A stretch of DNA of 64,000 bases, from contig NZ_AUMH01000015.1 of assembly GCF_000430585.1 (NCBI RefSeq), forward strand, positions 1 through 64,000, given 5' to 3'. Of this stretch, positions 37,758 to 45,821 are shown piece by piece. The DNA is from Alicyclobacillus herbarius DSM 13609. GTDB lineage: Bacteria > Bacillota > Bacilli > Alicyclobacillales > Alicyclobacillaceae. The notes beneath the pieces were generated by a model, which was not told where the DNA came from, did no database searches, and was given only the letters and a program-made list of their open reading frames with translations. Position numbers and translations under genes: made by a program. The stretch's first letter is position 1. Each line of letters opens with the position of its first letter.

Positions 37758-37996
37758 CAAGGATTGTCCGGCGGCCCATCGAGGTGGAAAGGTGGTATCA
37801 AGACCTCCCGTATCAATTTTGGGATCACGGAACTTTGCATCAGGTTGTGGATTGGCTTGACGACTGGAGCGAGATGGGAAACTGGTGGGACGGGGAGGGA
37901 GAACGTCAGATGATTCGAGTCTGGACGAAGGACGGGCAGATTTTTGATTTAGAGGCATCTGACGGGAAATGGTGGCTGTACAAGGTGTGGGACTGA
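37754..37996 (+). CDS. DUF6504 family protein in the mutasome operon
   Basis: An 80-residue Trp-rich protein. The pattern RRPIEVERWYQDLPYQFWDH, VVDWLDDWSE, NWWDGE, RVWTKDGQIFDL and KWWLYKVWD matches DUF6504, a small domain found next to or fused to ImuB in several phyla. GTG 37754 overlaps the imuB stop (GTGA). The gene is embedded between imuB and dnaE2, so it is probably a structural part of the mutasome. No biochemical role is known to me. Confidence 0.8.
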   Translation: MTRIVRRPIEVERWYQDLPYQFWDHGTLHQVVDWLDDWSEMGNWWDGEGERQMIRVWTKDGQIFDLEASDGKWWLYKVWD

Positions 37997-38010
37997 GGGA
38001 GTGATTGTGG

Positions 38011-41000
38011 ATGTTTGTACACCTTCACTGCCACTCCCCGTTTTCCTTTCAAGATGGAGCGTCTTCCATTGAGTCTTTGGTAGCCCAAGCCGCTGCTGTC
38101 AACATGCCCGCATTGGCGTTGACGGATCACAACACGATTGCTGGCTTGCCTGAGTTTCATCATTGGGCGTCGTTATACGGGATTCAGCCGATTTCAGGAG
38201 CGGAGTTGACCCTTGAAGACGGAACGCATTTGACACTTTTGGCGGAAACGCCCACAGGGTATGAAAACCTCTGTCGCCTGTTGACCATCGCTCATGACGG
38301 TCGCCGCCGTCAGCCGGCCTTGCCGGAACAGCACTTGTTCACTCATTCCGAAGGGTTGATTGTGCTCTCCGGGTGTCGAAGAGGGCGCATTCCGCAACAG
38401 GTCTTACAGCACCAGCCAGAGCAGGCAAAGGAGACGGCGAGGTGTTACCGGGATCGATTTCCAGGGTCGTTTTATCTCGAACTGCAAGGGGACCGATACC
38501 CGCGCAGCCAGTGGTTGAATCGACAGTTGGCGGAACTCGGAGAATCTTTGGGCATCCCGTTGGTCGCCACCAGCAACGTTCATCACGCGCAGCCGGAAGG
38601 ATTCCCGGTCTACGATATCCTTTCCTGCATGCGGCAGGGCGTGACCATTTACGATCCGTCCGCAAATCGGCCGTTCAATCCGTCCCGGTGGTTGCATGAC
38701 GCGACTGAAGCCAAGCGCCGGTTTGGGGCGTATCCGCAGGCCCTGGCCAACACCGTACGGATTGCCGAACGCTGCCAAGTGGTGGTCAAGCTGCATCGGT
38801 CTTTATTCCCGGATTACCGTCTTCCGGCTGGAGAACGGGATGCGGCCGCCTATCTGCGCAAACTGGTTTGGCGTGGGGCAGAGGAACGTTATGCTCGCAT
38901 CGACCACCGTCTTCGGGAGCGGTTGGAACACGAACTGACGATTATCGAACGACTGGGATATGTCGATTATTTCCTTACGGTTTGGGACATCGCCAACTAC
39001 GCGAGAAGCCATCGCATCCGCTACGCGGGCAGGGGGTCTGCGGCCGATTCCGCCGTCGCCTATTGCTTATACATCACGGATGTCGATGCGGCAGGGCGTG
39101 GACTGCTGTTCGAGCGATTTATGAGCCTTGAGCGTGCGGAAAAGCCAGACATCGATATCGATTTTGACAGCCGCCGCCGGGATGAGGTGATGGAGTATGT
39201 CTATCGGAAGTACGGAGAGCAGCACGTGGCGCGTGTCGCCACCTACCAGACGTTTCGTGGCAAGTCGGCGATCCGGTCGGTCGGGGCTGCCTTGGCCTTG
39301 CCCGATGCGCTGCTCTGTGAGCTGGCCAAGCGACTGCCCTGGGGGGCACATGCGGATCGGCTCGAAGAGTTGTTGGAGAAGGTCCCCGAATTGCGGCCCT
39401 ATCAGACATATCGTTCGCAATTAATCTGGTTGTGGCGATTGTCTGCCCAGATTGCTGGTTTTCCCCGTCATTTTGGTCTTCACCTGGGCGGGGTGGTTAT
39501 CAGCCGGCAGCCCTTATATGAAGTGACTTCTCTGCAGCCTTCGGCAAAGGGGGAGTGGATGACCCCTTTTGATAAAGACGCGGCGGAAATGGTGGGTTTC
39601 GTGAAGTTAGACTTATTATCGTTGCGGACGATGTCTGCTATTGATGACGTGGTGCACTTGCGGGAGCGGCAAGGGAAATCGTTGGATTATGAAAATATTC
39701 CCTTGGATGATAGAGCGACGTTCGAGCGAATCGGGAGAGGGGATACGGTTGGCGTCTTCCAACTGGAGAGCCCGGCGCAACGCGCGTTGCAATCCCGATT
39801 GCAGCCAGACCAGCTGGAAGACATTGTAGCCAGCGTCGCGCTGATTCGACCGGGTCCCATCAAAGGAAACATGGTCGATCCGTTTTTACGCCGGCGCAAA
39901 GGGCTGGAGCCGATTTCTTACCTGCACCCGAAGTTAGAGCCGATTCTCGGCAAGACGTACGGAGTGGTTCTGTTTCAGGAACAAGTGATTGAGATTGCGA
40001 CGGCCATTGCGCAGTTCACGCCGGGCGAGGCTGACCAGCTGCGACGCGTCATGAGTCATGCGCGATCGGCTGCGGAGATGAAAAAAATCGGGTCTCGATT
40101 TCTTGAGAAGGCCATTCAGGCGGGGGTAGAGGCGGACCTGGCGAATACGATTTTTTCCTATATCCAATCGTATTCGAGTTATGGGTTTTGCGAGGCGCAC
40201 GCCGCAGCCTTTGCCACGACTGCCTACAAGACCGCGTATTTGCTGGAACATTACCCGGCAGAGTTTTATGCCGCGATTTTGAACCAGTACCCGATGGGCT
40301 ATTACCCGCTGCACGTGATTGCAGCCGAAGCGAGACGGCGCGGGATTTCGATTCTTGGGGTGGACATCAACGCGAGCGAATGGCCCTGCAGGGTGGTGAA
40401 TGGACAAATTCGCTTGGGGTTTCGTTTGATTAAAGGGAGCCAAGAGACCGTTGTCCAGCGCTTGATTCGTGAACGGGAGAAGGGTGGCCCGTTCCAGTCC
40501 GTCTGGGAGGTTCTCGCTCGGGTTCCGGAGCTGGATTCCCTTTTCGCAGAGTGCTTAATCCGCGTCGGCGCGTTTGACGGATTGGATGCCCGGCGTAGGC
40601 ATCTATTGTGGCGGTTGCCCGGCTGGCTGCAGGAACGGCGCAAGAAAAAAGACGACCTGCCGCTTCTACCGGATGCTCTTGGCGATGCAAACCGTTCTGG
40701 AAATCGGTCGGACGAGTACGGAGATTTGCCGCTTGTCGTGAAATTGACGGATGAGTACAGCCTGCTGGGAATCGGACTCTCCGGCCACTGGCTGGAACTT
40801 TATCGTCCGTCTTTAACGCGGATGGGGTATGTTCCGATTGCAAGTTTACAGCACTATCCCGATGGGGAGCAGGTCTATACCGCGGGTCTCGTGGTTTGTC
40901 CGCATCGTCCTCCAACCAAGAGTGGGCGGACTGTTGTCTTTTTTTCGCTGGAAGATGAAAGCGGCTTGATTGACGCCACCATGTTTGAATCCGTGTATCA

Positions 41001-41136
41001 ACGTAGCGGCGCGATTCTTTTCACTCCTCAGGGAAGGATGGTTGGCATACGCGCCGAGGTGCAGCGACGTGGCGGCTCCCGGCCCCAGCTGTCGGTGTTG
41101 GAAGTGATCCCGTTGCCGAAACTTCGCGCCATTTAA
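38011..41136 (+). CDS. dnaE2: error-prone DNA polymerase DnaE2
   Basis: A 1041-residue C-family polymerase. The N-terminal PHP domain begins FVHLHCHSPFSFQDGASSI and contains LALTDHNTIAG. The catalytic acidic motif is PDIDIDFDSRRRDEV (Asp near 380 and 382), with a palm block YAGRGSAADSAVAYCLY, and an OB-fold follows toward the C-terminus (VFFSLEDESGLIDATMFE). The length and its ImuB/DUF6504 context identify DnaE2 rather than the replicative DnaE. ATG 38011 was chosen over TTG 38005, with GAGGGAG upstream. It performs induced mutagenesis under LexA control in characterised relatives. Confidence 0.92.
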   Translation: MFVHLHCHSPFSFQDGASSIESLVAQAAAVNMPALALTDHNTIAGLPEFHHWASLYGIQPISGAELTLEDGTHLTLLAETPTGYENLCRLLTIAHDGRRRQPALPEQHLFTHSEGLIVLSGCRRGRIPQQVLQHQPEQAKETARCYRDRFPGSFYLELQGDRYPRSQWLNRQLAELGESLGIPLVATSNVHHAQPEGFPVYDILSCMRQGVTIYDPSANRPFNPSRWLHDATEAKRRFGAYPQALANTVRIAERCQVVVKLHRSLFPDYRLPAGERDAAAYLRKLVWRGAEERYARIDHRLRERLEHELTIIERLGYVDYFLTVWDIANYARSHRIRYAGRGSAADSAVAYCLYITDVDAAGRGLLFERFMSLERAEKPDIDIDFDSRRRDEVMEYVYRKYGEQHVARVATYQTFRGKSAIRSVGAALALPDALLCELAKRLPWGAHADRLEELLEKVPELRPYQTYRSQLIWLWRLSAQIAGFPRHFGLHLGGVVISRQPLYEVTSLQPSAKGEWMTPFDKDAAEMVGFVKLDLLSLRTMSAIDDVVHLRERQGKSLDYENIPLDDRATFERIGRGDTVGVFQLESPAQRALQSRLQPDQLEDIVASVALIRPGPIKGNMVDPFLRRRKGLEPISYLHPKLEPILGKTYGVVLFQEQVIEIATAIAQFTPGEADQLRRVMSHARSAAEMKKIGSRFLEKAIQAGVEADLANTIFSYIQSYSSYGFCEAHAAAFATTAYKTAYLLEHYPAEFYAAILNQYPMGYYPLHVIAAEARRRGISILGVDINASEWPCRVVNGQIRLGFRLIKGSQETVVQRLIREREKGGPFQSVWEVLARVPELDSLFAECLIRVGAFDGLDARRRHLLWRLPGWLQERRKKKDDLPLLPDALGDANRSGNRSDEYGDLPLVVKLTDEYSLLGIGLSGHWLELYRPSLTRMGYVPIASLQHYPDGEQVYTAGLVVCPHRPPTKSGRTVVFFSLEDESGLIDATMFESVYQRSGAILFTPQGRMVGIRAEVQRRGGSRPQLSVLEVIPLPKLRAI

Positions 41137-41141
41137 GTGCG

Positions 41142-41183
41142 TTGTCCGGGTGGGAGTGCTGTCTCCTTTCCGGACAATCTTTA
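41142..41183 (+). terminator. terminator after dnaE2
   Basis: TTGTCCGG (41142-41149) pairs with CCGGACAA (41170-41177), with a further GGAG/CTCC inner helix and a TCTTTAT tail. No gene is seen in the rest of the gap up to 41382. Confidence 0.55.
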
Positions 41184-41382
41184 TACGTTGGCCAGTTCCA
41201 ACTCTATCTTGTATGATGGACTTCGTGTGCAGCGGGGCGATGCAGCTTGTATCGCAGTCCATCTTCACTACAACAGAAACATAGGTTTTTGTAAATGATC
41301 GGATTGAAAACAGGTGTATTCCAGATGACTGCGAATATATAGCTGTATGATGATTCGACTGTTCAACAGGGAGGAAGTCGTG

Positions 41383-42450
41383 ATGCACCTGTCGACCCGA
41401 TTTCGCAGTTATGGACTGCGCCTTCTCATCTTCGTCGCGTTTACGGTCAGTATCTTATTTCTTCCAGCCTGCGGAAGTGCTGCTTCGTCTCCAAAGGAAG
41501 GGCGTCTGCCTGCGCCCGTCAGCCAGAATGGCGCAACTCTGGATTGGGGTAAGGATGTCAAGGACACCGCGTTAAAGATGATTCGCCAGAGCCGTCATTA
41601 CTGCTATCTCGATATCTATGAATTGTCCGATCCCGATATCCTACAAGCCCTTGTGAAGGCGAAAAGGCGTCACGTGGATGTTCGAGTCGTGGTCGATGCG
41701 TCCGAGTCCCATTCACAGGAAAAGGCGGTCCCTACGTTGCGACACGCTGGGGTACCAGTCGAATCGCTACGCATTCACGAAGGCATTTCCCACATCAAAA
41801 TGCTGATTGCAGATGGGAATCATGCCGGTGTCTTGATTGGCGGGATGAACTTTGGCGAGAGCAGTTGGGAGAATAACGACGCCTCCGTCTATCTCCGTGA
41901 CCCGAATCCCTCTTTTCTCGCCCTGTTTCGTTGGGACTGGAAACGGGCCGAAGGCATACCGGCAGCAGCACCGAAGACGCAAATGCCACTCATCACGGAC
42001 CGGGAGATCAAGGGACAAGTGGTTCAAGCCATCCAGTCGGCACGGCAGTTGATTTGCCTGGAGGCGTTTGATTTAACCGATGATACAGTGCTAAACGCCC
42101 TCTCGGCCGCCATCAATCGCGGCGTCATTGTTGAGGTTCTGCTTGATCCGAATCAATCCTATAATCGAGATGCCGCCGAGGAACTGCGCGATGCCGGCGC
42201 CACGGTGCGCTTTTACCGCCCATATGGGAGGGAGTGGATGCACGCGAAAATCCTCGATGTCGACCACGGTTCCACTTTCATCATTGGAAGCGCCAATTTC
42301 AGTCATCAGGCATACACGTACAATCATGAAGGTGACCTCGAACTCCATGACATGAAGCGGTTTGATATCTCCTTTCAAGCGGATTTCTCAGTTCAGATTT
42401 CGCGTGGCACGGACTATCCGGTCCGTGATGGCAGGCGGGGCGGAGATTAG
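41383..42450 (+). CDS. phospholipase D-like lipoprotein
   Basis: A 355-residue exported lipoprotein: signal peptide with lipobox LPACG near residue 28, then two PLD domains. Both HKD motifs are complete: HIKMLIADGNHAGVLIGG (about 137) and HAKILDVDHGSTFIIGSANF (about 287). It should hydrolyse or transfer phosphodiester bonds outside the cell, perhaps on phospholipids or as a cardiolipin-synthase-like enzyme. ATG 41383 lies eight bases after GGGAGGA. The PAP2 phosphatase gene follows three bases later, making a plausible phospholipid-processing pair. Confidence 0.88.
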   Translation: MHLSTRFRSYGLRLLIFVAFTVSILFLPACGSAASSPKEGRLPAPVSQNGATLDWGKDVKDTALKMIRQSRHYCYLDIYELSDPDILQALVKAKRRHVDVRVVVDASESHSQEKAVPTLRHAGVPVESLRIHEGISHIKMLIADGNHAGVLIGGMNFGESSWENNDASVYLRDPNPSFLALFRWDWKRAEGIPAAAPKTQMPLITDREIKGQVVQAIQSARQLICLEAFDLTDDTVLNALSAAINRGVIVEVLLDPNQSYNRDAAEELRDAGATVRFYRPYGREWMHAKILDVDHGSTFIIGSANFSHQAYTYNHEGDLELHDMKRFDISFQADFSVQISRGTDYPVRDGRRGGD

Positions 42451-42453
42451 ATC

Positions 42454-42984
42454 ATGGCGTTTGCGCGCATACAGGCATACGACGACAGATTGGTCTGGTG
42501 CATTCGGAGGTTGTGGGGGAAGTCCCTGTCGCTGGACGGATTCATGGTGACGGTCGCACGCTGGACGCCGTTCGTCATGGTGGGGCTTATCGCTGCTACG
42601 GTGGTTCTTGCCTTCACACAACCACAATTCCATGCCGTCCTCCATGGCTTTTCCGCGATTGCTGCCGCTGCGGCGGCGAGGTTTATCAATGAACCGATCA
42701 CACGAGCGTTTTGTCGTCCGCGACCGTTTGAACAAATGTCTTTCTTCCCGTTGGTATCCCACGAACGGGGTGGGTCATATCCGAGCAACCACGCAACCGG
42801 AGCCTTCGCGCTCGCGGTAAGCATGTTGGCTGTTCCGGGAATTGGATGGATTTTGCTTGTCTTAGCCGCGCTTCTATCGGTTTCACGCGTCTACGTTGGG
42901 CTGCACTATCCATCCGATATTGTCGGCGGTGTCCTTCATGGTACGGCCGTGGCGTTATTGATTTCTTGGTATCTTGGCATCTGA
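42454..42984 (+). CDS. PAP2-family phosphatase (undecaprenyl-diphosphatase-like)
   Basis: A 176-residue membrane phosphatase with the three PAP2 motifs RPRPFEQ, SYPSNHATGAFA and SRVYVGLHYPSDIVGG, and about five transmembrane helices. The size and motifs are of the BcrC/YodM type, acting on isoprenyl or phosphatidyl phosphates at the outer membrane face. It begins three bases after the PLD lipoprotein gene. Confidence 0.9.
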   Translation: MAFARIQAYDDRLVWCIRRLWGKSLSLDGFMVTVARWTPFVMVGLIAATVVLAFTQPQFHAVLHGFSAIAAAAAARFINEPITRAFCRPRPFEQMSFFPLVSHERGGSYPSNHATGAFALAVSMLAVPGIGWILLVLAALLSVSRVYVGLHYPSDIVGGVLHGTAVALLISWYLGI

Positions 42985-43045
42985 CACCTCCTAATGCATA
43001 CTTGCCAATCCGGTTGTACACGGTAGAAGCCAGGAGGCAGATGTC

Positions 43046-43480
43046 ATGCACCGGAAACCGCCGTTTTTGAAAATCGCCCAGGTGTTCATACCTCCCCTGA
43101 TCAGCCTCATGCTATGGGGATGCATGTCCATGGTCAGTTTACGTATGGATTCAGGGCATGTGGCCAGTTTGCAAATTCCACCGGTTTGGGCACAAACCAA
43201 CGTACGAATTGTTTTACGTGACGGGGGCATCCAGCCTGTACAGATTGAAACCGCAGCCGGCGAGGCGGTTCACCTGACCGTTGTCAATGAAGGGCTGCAG
43301 GTTCACAACCTGGTCATTCCGGATTTTTATGTTTTTTTGCCCAATCTTTCAGCCGGTGAGCAGACCACAGCCTCCTTTACACCCAGTCGCGCGGGGCGGT
43401 TTCCGTACTATTCGGACAAGGCTGTAAACGGTCGGCGCCAGCCTGAACCGGGTATGCAGGGCACGCTCATTGTACGTTGA
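43046..43480 (+). CDS. cupredoxin-like exported protein without the copper cysteine
   Basis: A 144-residue exported protein; the hydrophobic signal ends in LWGC, a possible lipobox. The C-terminal domain has cupredoxin form (LTVVNEGLQVHNLVIPDF, then LSAGEQTTASFTPSRAGRFP), with the first copper His (VHNL) and a late Met (GMQGTLIV). The loop that should carry Cys and His reads PYYSDKAVNGRRQPEPG, with neither residue, so a normal type-1 copper site cannot form. AGGAGG precedes ATG 43046. Confidence 0.8.
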   Translation: MHRKPPFLKIAQVFIPPLISLMLWGCMSMVSLRMDSGHVASLQIPPVWAQTNVRIVLRDGGIQPVQIETAAGEAVHLTVVNEGLQVHNLVIPDFYVFLPNLSAGEQTTASFTPSRAGRFPYYSDKAVNGRRQPEPGMQGTLIVR

Positions 43481-43507
43481 TTTTTCGGCTCTGCGCTAAG
43501 ATATAAT
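43477..43507 (+). promoter_or_regulatory. candidate promoter of the OsmC gene
   Basis: TTGATT (43477-43482) and a perfect TATAAT (43502-43507) with a 19-base spacer; a second TATAAT is at 43537-43542. The first overlaps the stop of the cupredoxin gene. Confidence 0.4.
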
Positions 43508-43586
43508 CGGTTTATCCGCGCGGATTCGATCGGGAGTATAATGGCCGCAGCAGAATAAAGGCGTTTTTTGCAGGAGGCTGGGCGAT

Positions 43587-44045
43587 ATGGCAGAAGGCAT
43601 CGTCCGTGTTACAGCGAATTGGCTGGGTGGTCGGCATTTTGCGGCCGTAGGTCCATCCAATTTTCGTATTGACATGGATGCGGCAGCGGATGTCGGAGGA
43701 CAAGGACTCGGTGTACGTCCGATGGAGCTGTTGTTGATGGGATTAATCGGCTGTACGGGCATTGACGTCACCATGATCTTGGAGCGAATGCGGCAATCGG
43801 TCACAGCGCTTCATATTGAGGCTCAGGGAGTGCGACGGGCGGAATACCCACAGAAATTTACCGATATTCACCTCTACTATCATTTACAAGGCGAGGTATC
43901 TCCTACGAAGGCTTGGCGGGCTATACACCTCAGCGAGGAAAAGTATTGCAGCGCATCTGCGTCCCTGAACGCGAATATCATTCCTCACTTAATTTTGAAC
44001 GGTACAGAGGTTCCCGATTCGGGTACGCCGGCGTCGCAGGTATGA
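43587..44045 (+). CDS. OsmC-family peroxidase-like protein
   Basis: A 152-residue OsmC/Ohr fold protein. The two redox cysteines are in MGLIGCTGIDVTMIL and LSEEKYCSASASLN, with the substrate-side region GGQGLGVRPMELLLMGL. It belongs to the YhfA-like OsmC branch rather than Ohr. The likely role is detoxification of organic hydroperoxides. GCAGGAGG precedes ATG 43587. Confidence 0.9.
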   Translation: MAEGIVRVTANWLGGRHFAAVGPSNFRIDMDAAADVGGQGLGVRPMELLLMGLIGCTGIDVTMILERMRQSVTALHIEAQGVRRAEYPQKFTDIHLYYHLQGEVSPTKAWRAIHLSEEKYCSASASLNANIIPHLILNGTEVPDSGTPASQV

Positions 44046-44151
44046 TAACTACGCGCCAGCATCGCACCTATGATAGACCTGCACTTTCGACGCATACTTC
44101 CTCGTCGTACACATGCGCTCTCGTTGCACGCCGATAGGGCTGTTGCTTGGG

Positions 44152-44186
44152 GCCGCGGGCCAGGCCAGATGGGCTTTGCCCGCGGC
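44152..44186. repeat. perfect inverted repeat in the OsmC-hit gap
   Basis: GCCGCGGGC (44152-44160) and GCCCGCGGC (44178-44186), a 9-bp stem with a 17-base loop, lie between convergent genes. There are no T-runs. The remainder of 44046-44251 shows no supported gene. Confidence 0.4.
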
Positions 44187-44251
44187 AGGTAACGAAATGC
44201 GCAGATTGTCTTCGGATACTTTCCCCGGCTATGTCTCCTTTACCTATTCGG

Positions 44252-44596
44252 TCAACCCGGGGGCCACTGCAGCTGCCGGCCCCCAATGACGTGGTAGTGT
44301 AGGTGCGGGACCGTCTGTTGCCCATGCTGTCCGATGTTGGTCACGATGCGATAGCCATCCTTCGCGATGCCCAGGTCTTCGGCAACGCGCTGTGCAGCCA
44401 AATGCAAACGGCCAATCAGTGCGCAGTCTTCCTCTTGAATGTGATGGGCGGAAGGAATGTGTTTTTTGGGGATAACCAGCACATGTACCGGCGCTTGTGG
44501 TTGAATGTCTTGAAACGCGAGTACGTCATTGGTTTCGTATACTTTCGTCGACGGTACTTCACCCGCAACAATTTTACAGAATAAACAATCTTCCAC
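44252..44596 (-). CDS. HIT-family nucleotide hydrolase/transferase
   Basis: A 114-residue histidine-triad protein: CLFCKIVAGEVPSTKVYE at the N-terminus, VLVIPKKHIPSAHH in the middle and the triad VPHLHYHVIGGR at the C-terminus. It is of the Hint/PKCI type, which hydrolyses purine nucleoside phosphoramidates. GTG 44596 follows GAGGTG on the minus strand; the longer open frame is not supported. Confidence 0.93.
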   Translation of the reverse strand: MEDCLFCKIVAGEVPSTKVYETNDVLAFQDIQPQAPVHVLVIPKKHIPSAHHIQEEDCALIGRLHLAAQRVAEDLGIAKDGYRIVTNIGQHGQQTVPHLHYHVIGGRQLQWPPG

Positions 44597-44784
44597 GCTG
44601 ACACCTCGCTCCTCGGTGGTATTCGCCTCACCAGAATTGTAGGACAATCGCGCACTCGACTCAAATCGCAGGGGGAGATGCTCGGTTACATCTGTCCCTT
44701 TTCTCCGCAATTGATTCGGCGCTACTTTTCACTTACGGTATTCTTGCAGGGAAATGGTCTTGGATGCATAAGGAGGGCTCAAGG

Positions 44785-45723
44785 ATGTCCGAAGTCTATT
44801 ACTACAACGGTCAATTTGTTGAAAGCGTAGACCGTCAGGTCGCTTTGGAGGATAGAGGCCACCAGTTTGGGGATGGCATCTATGAGGTTGTACGAGTGTA
44901 TGGCGGACGGCCGTTTCTCCTCGAATGGCACCTGGAACGGTTTGAACGCAGCTGTGCTGCCATCGGCTTATCCAACCCGTTATCGCGTGAGCAATGGGTG
45001 GAGATTATCCACGACGCGATTCGTCGCAGCAATGAAGCGGAAGCGCAGGTGTACTGGCAGGTGACCAGAGGGGCGGCTCCGCGGACCCATTGGTTTCCTG
45101 CGACGAATCCCAGCGTCACTCTGATTGTTCGGCCGTACAGAGGAACTGCGCCAATGGAAGAACCAGCTTTATTCGCCGTCCCGGATGAGCGGTGGGCAAA
45201 CGTATACGTAAAGACGATCAATCTGCTTCCTAATGTGCTTGCCAAAGAAGCCGCCCACCGCATCGGTGCCGCAGAGGCGCTTTTGGTACGGAACGGCACC
45301 ATCACGGAAGGTTCTGGCAGCAACGCGTGGTTTGTCGCGGGCGGCCAATTGTATACGCATCCTGCGAATCGTCACATCCTCCCAGGGATTACGCGCCGCT
45401 TCATTGTACAGTTGGCTGCCTCCCTATCCATCCCCGTGCAGGAGCGTCCGGTTTCGTTGACAGACCTTACGGATGTCGACGAAGTGTTCATGACTGGGAC
45501 GACGACGGAAATTATGCCTGTACAGAAGATTATTACGAGTGAAGGGCTTCGTTCGGAACTCGTCTCCCCAGCGGACGAACCGCGCCCGTCACTGATCTAT
45601 GCGTGTGAGCAACCCGTGCTTCTCTGGTCGCGTCAACGTCCGAGTGTCGTCACCAAGAGGCTGCAGGAAGCGTTTGCCGAGGCTGTCCACCAGTGTCGAC
45701 TCGGTTGCATGGAAATTTTCTGA
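44785..45723 (+). CDS. dat: D-amino-acid transaminase
   Basis: PLP class IV aminotransferase. The N-terminus YYYNGQFVESVDRQVALEDR with GHQFGDGIYEVVRVYGGRPF and the segment YWQVTRGAAPRTHWFP are close to Bacillus Dat. The PLP Lys lies in YVKTINLLPNVLAKEAAH, and the cofactor phosphate loop in FMTGTTTEIMPVQKI. It would supply D-Glu or D-Ala for peptidoglycan. Length is 312 residues, with a C-terminal extension of about 30. ATG 44785 is seven bases after AAGGAGGG; the in-frame ATG 44764 lies before that site. Confidence 0.88.
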   Translation: MSEVYYYNGQFVESVDRQVALEDRGHQFGDGIYEVVRVYGGRPFLLEWHLERFERSCAAIGLSNPLSREQWVEIIHDAIRRSNEAEAQVYWQVTRGAAPRTHWFPATNPSVTLIVRPYRGTAPMEEPALFAVPDERWANVYVKTINLLPNVLAKEAAHRIGAAEALLVRNGTITEGSGSNAWFVAGGQLYTHPANRHILPGITRRFIVQLAASLSIPVQERPVSLTDLTDVDEVFMTGTTTEIMPVQKIITSEGLRSELVSPADEPRPSLIYACEQPVLLWSRQRPSVVTKRLQEAFAEAVHQCRLGCMEIF

Positions 45724-45753
45724 TGGCGACTGTTCAATGCGGAGAAGGTTTGC

Positions 45754-45762
45754 TATGATAAT
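45754..45762 (+). promoter_or_regulatory. -10 region of the fadNAE operon
   Basis: TATGATAAT contains two overlapping -10 candidates. The -35 is weak (TGTTCA at 45731-45736). Transcription would begin just before the operator at 45772. Confidence 0.45.
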
Positions 45763-45771
45763 AGAGAATCT

Positions 45772-45785
45772 ACCGACTGGTCGGT
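45772..45785. promoter_or_regulatory. TetR-type operator of fadNAE
   Basis: ACCGAC-TG-GTCGGT is a perfect 6-2-6 palindrome placed just downstream of the predicted transcription start. It has the form of operators bound by TetR-family acyl-CoA or lipid regulators, but differs entirely from the TGAATGA box ahead of the fadR-like gene. Confidence 0.65.
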
Positions 45786-45821
45786 TTGGGGTTGCCGGGT
45801 CGGTGCAAGGGGGATGAAACG

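Noticed and set aside
44114-44290. Plus-strand frame of about 58 codons in the OsmC-hit gap
   Set aside because: No ribosome site, it overlaps the 3' end of the hit gene, and it runs through a strong inverted repeat.
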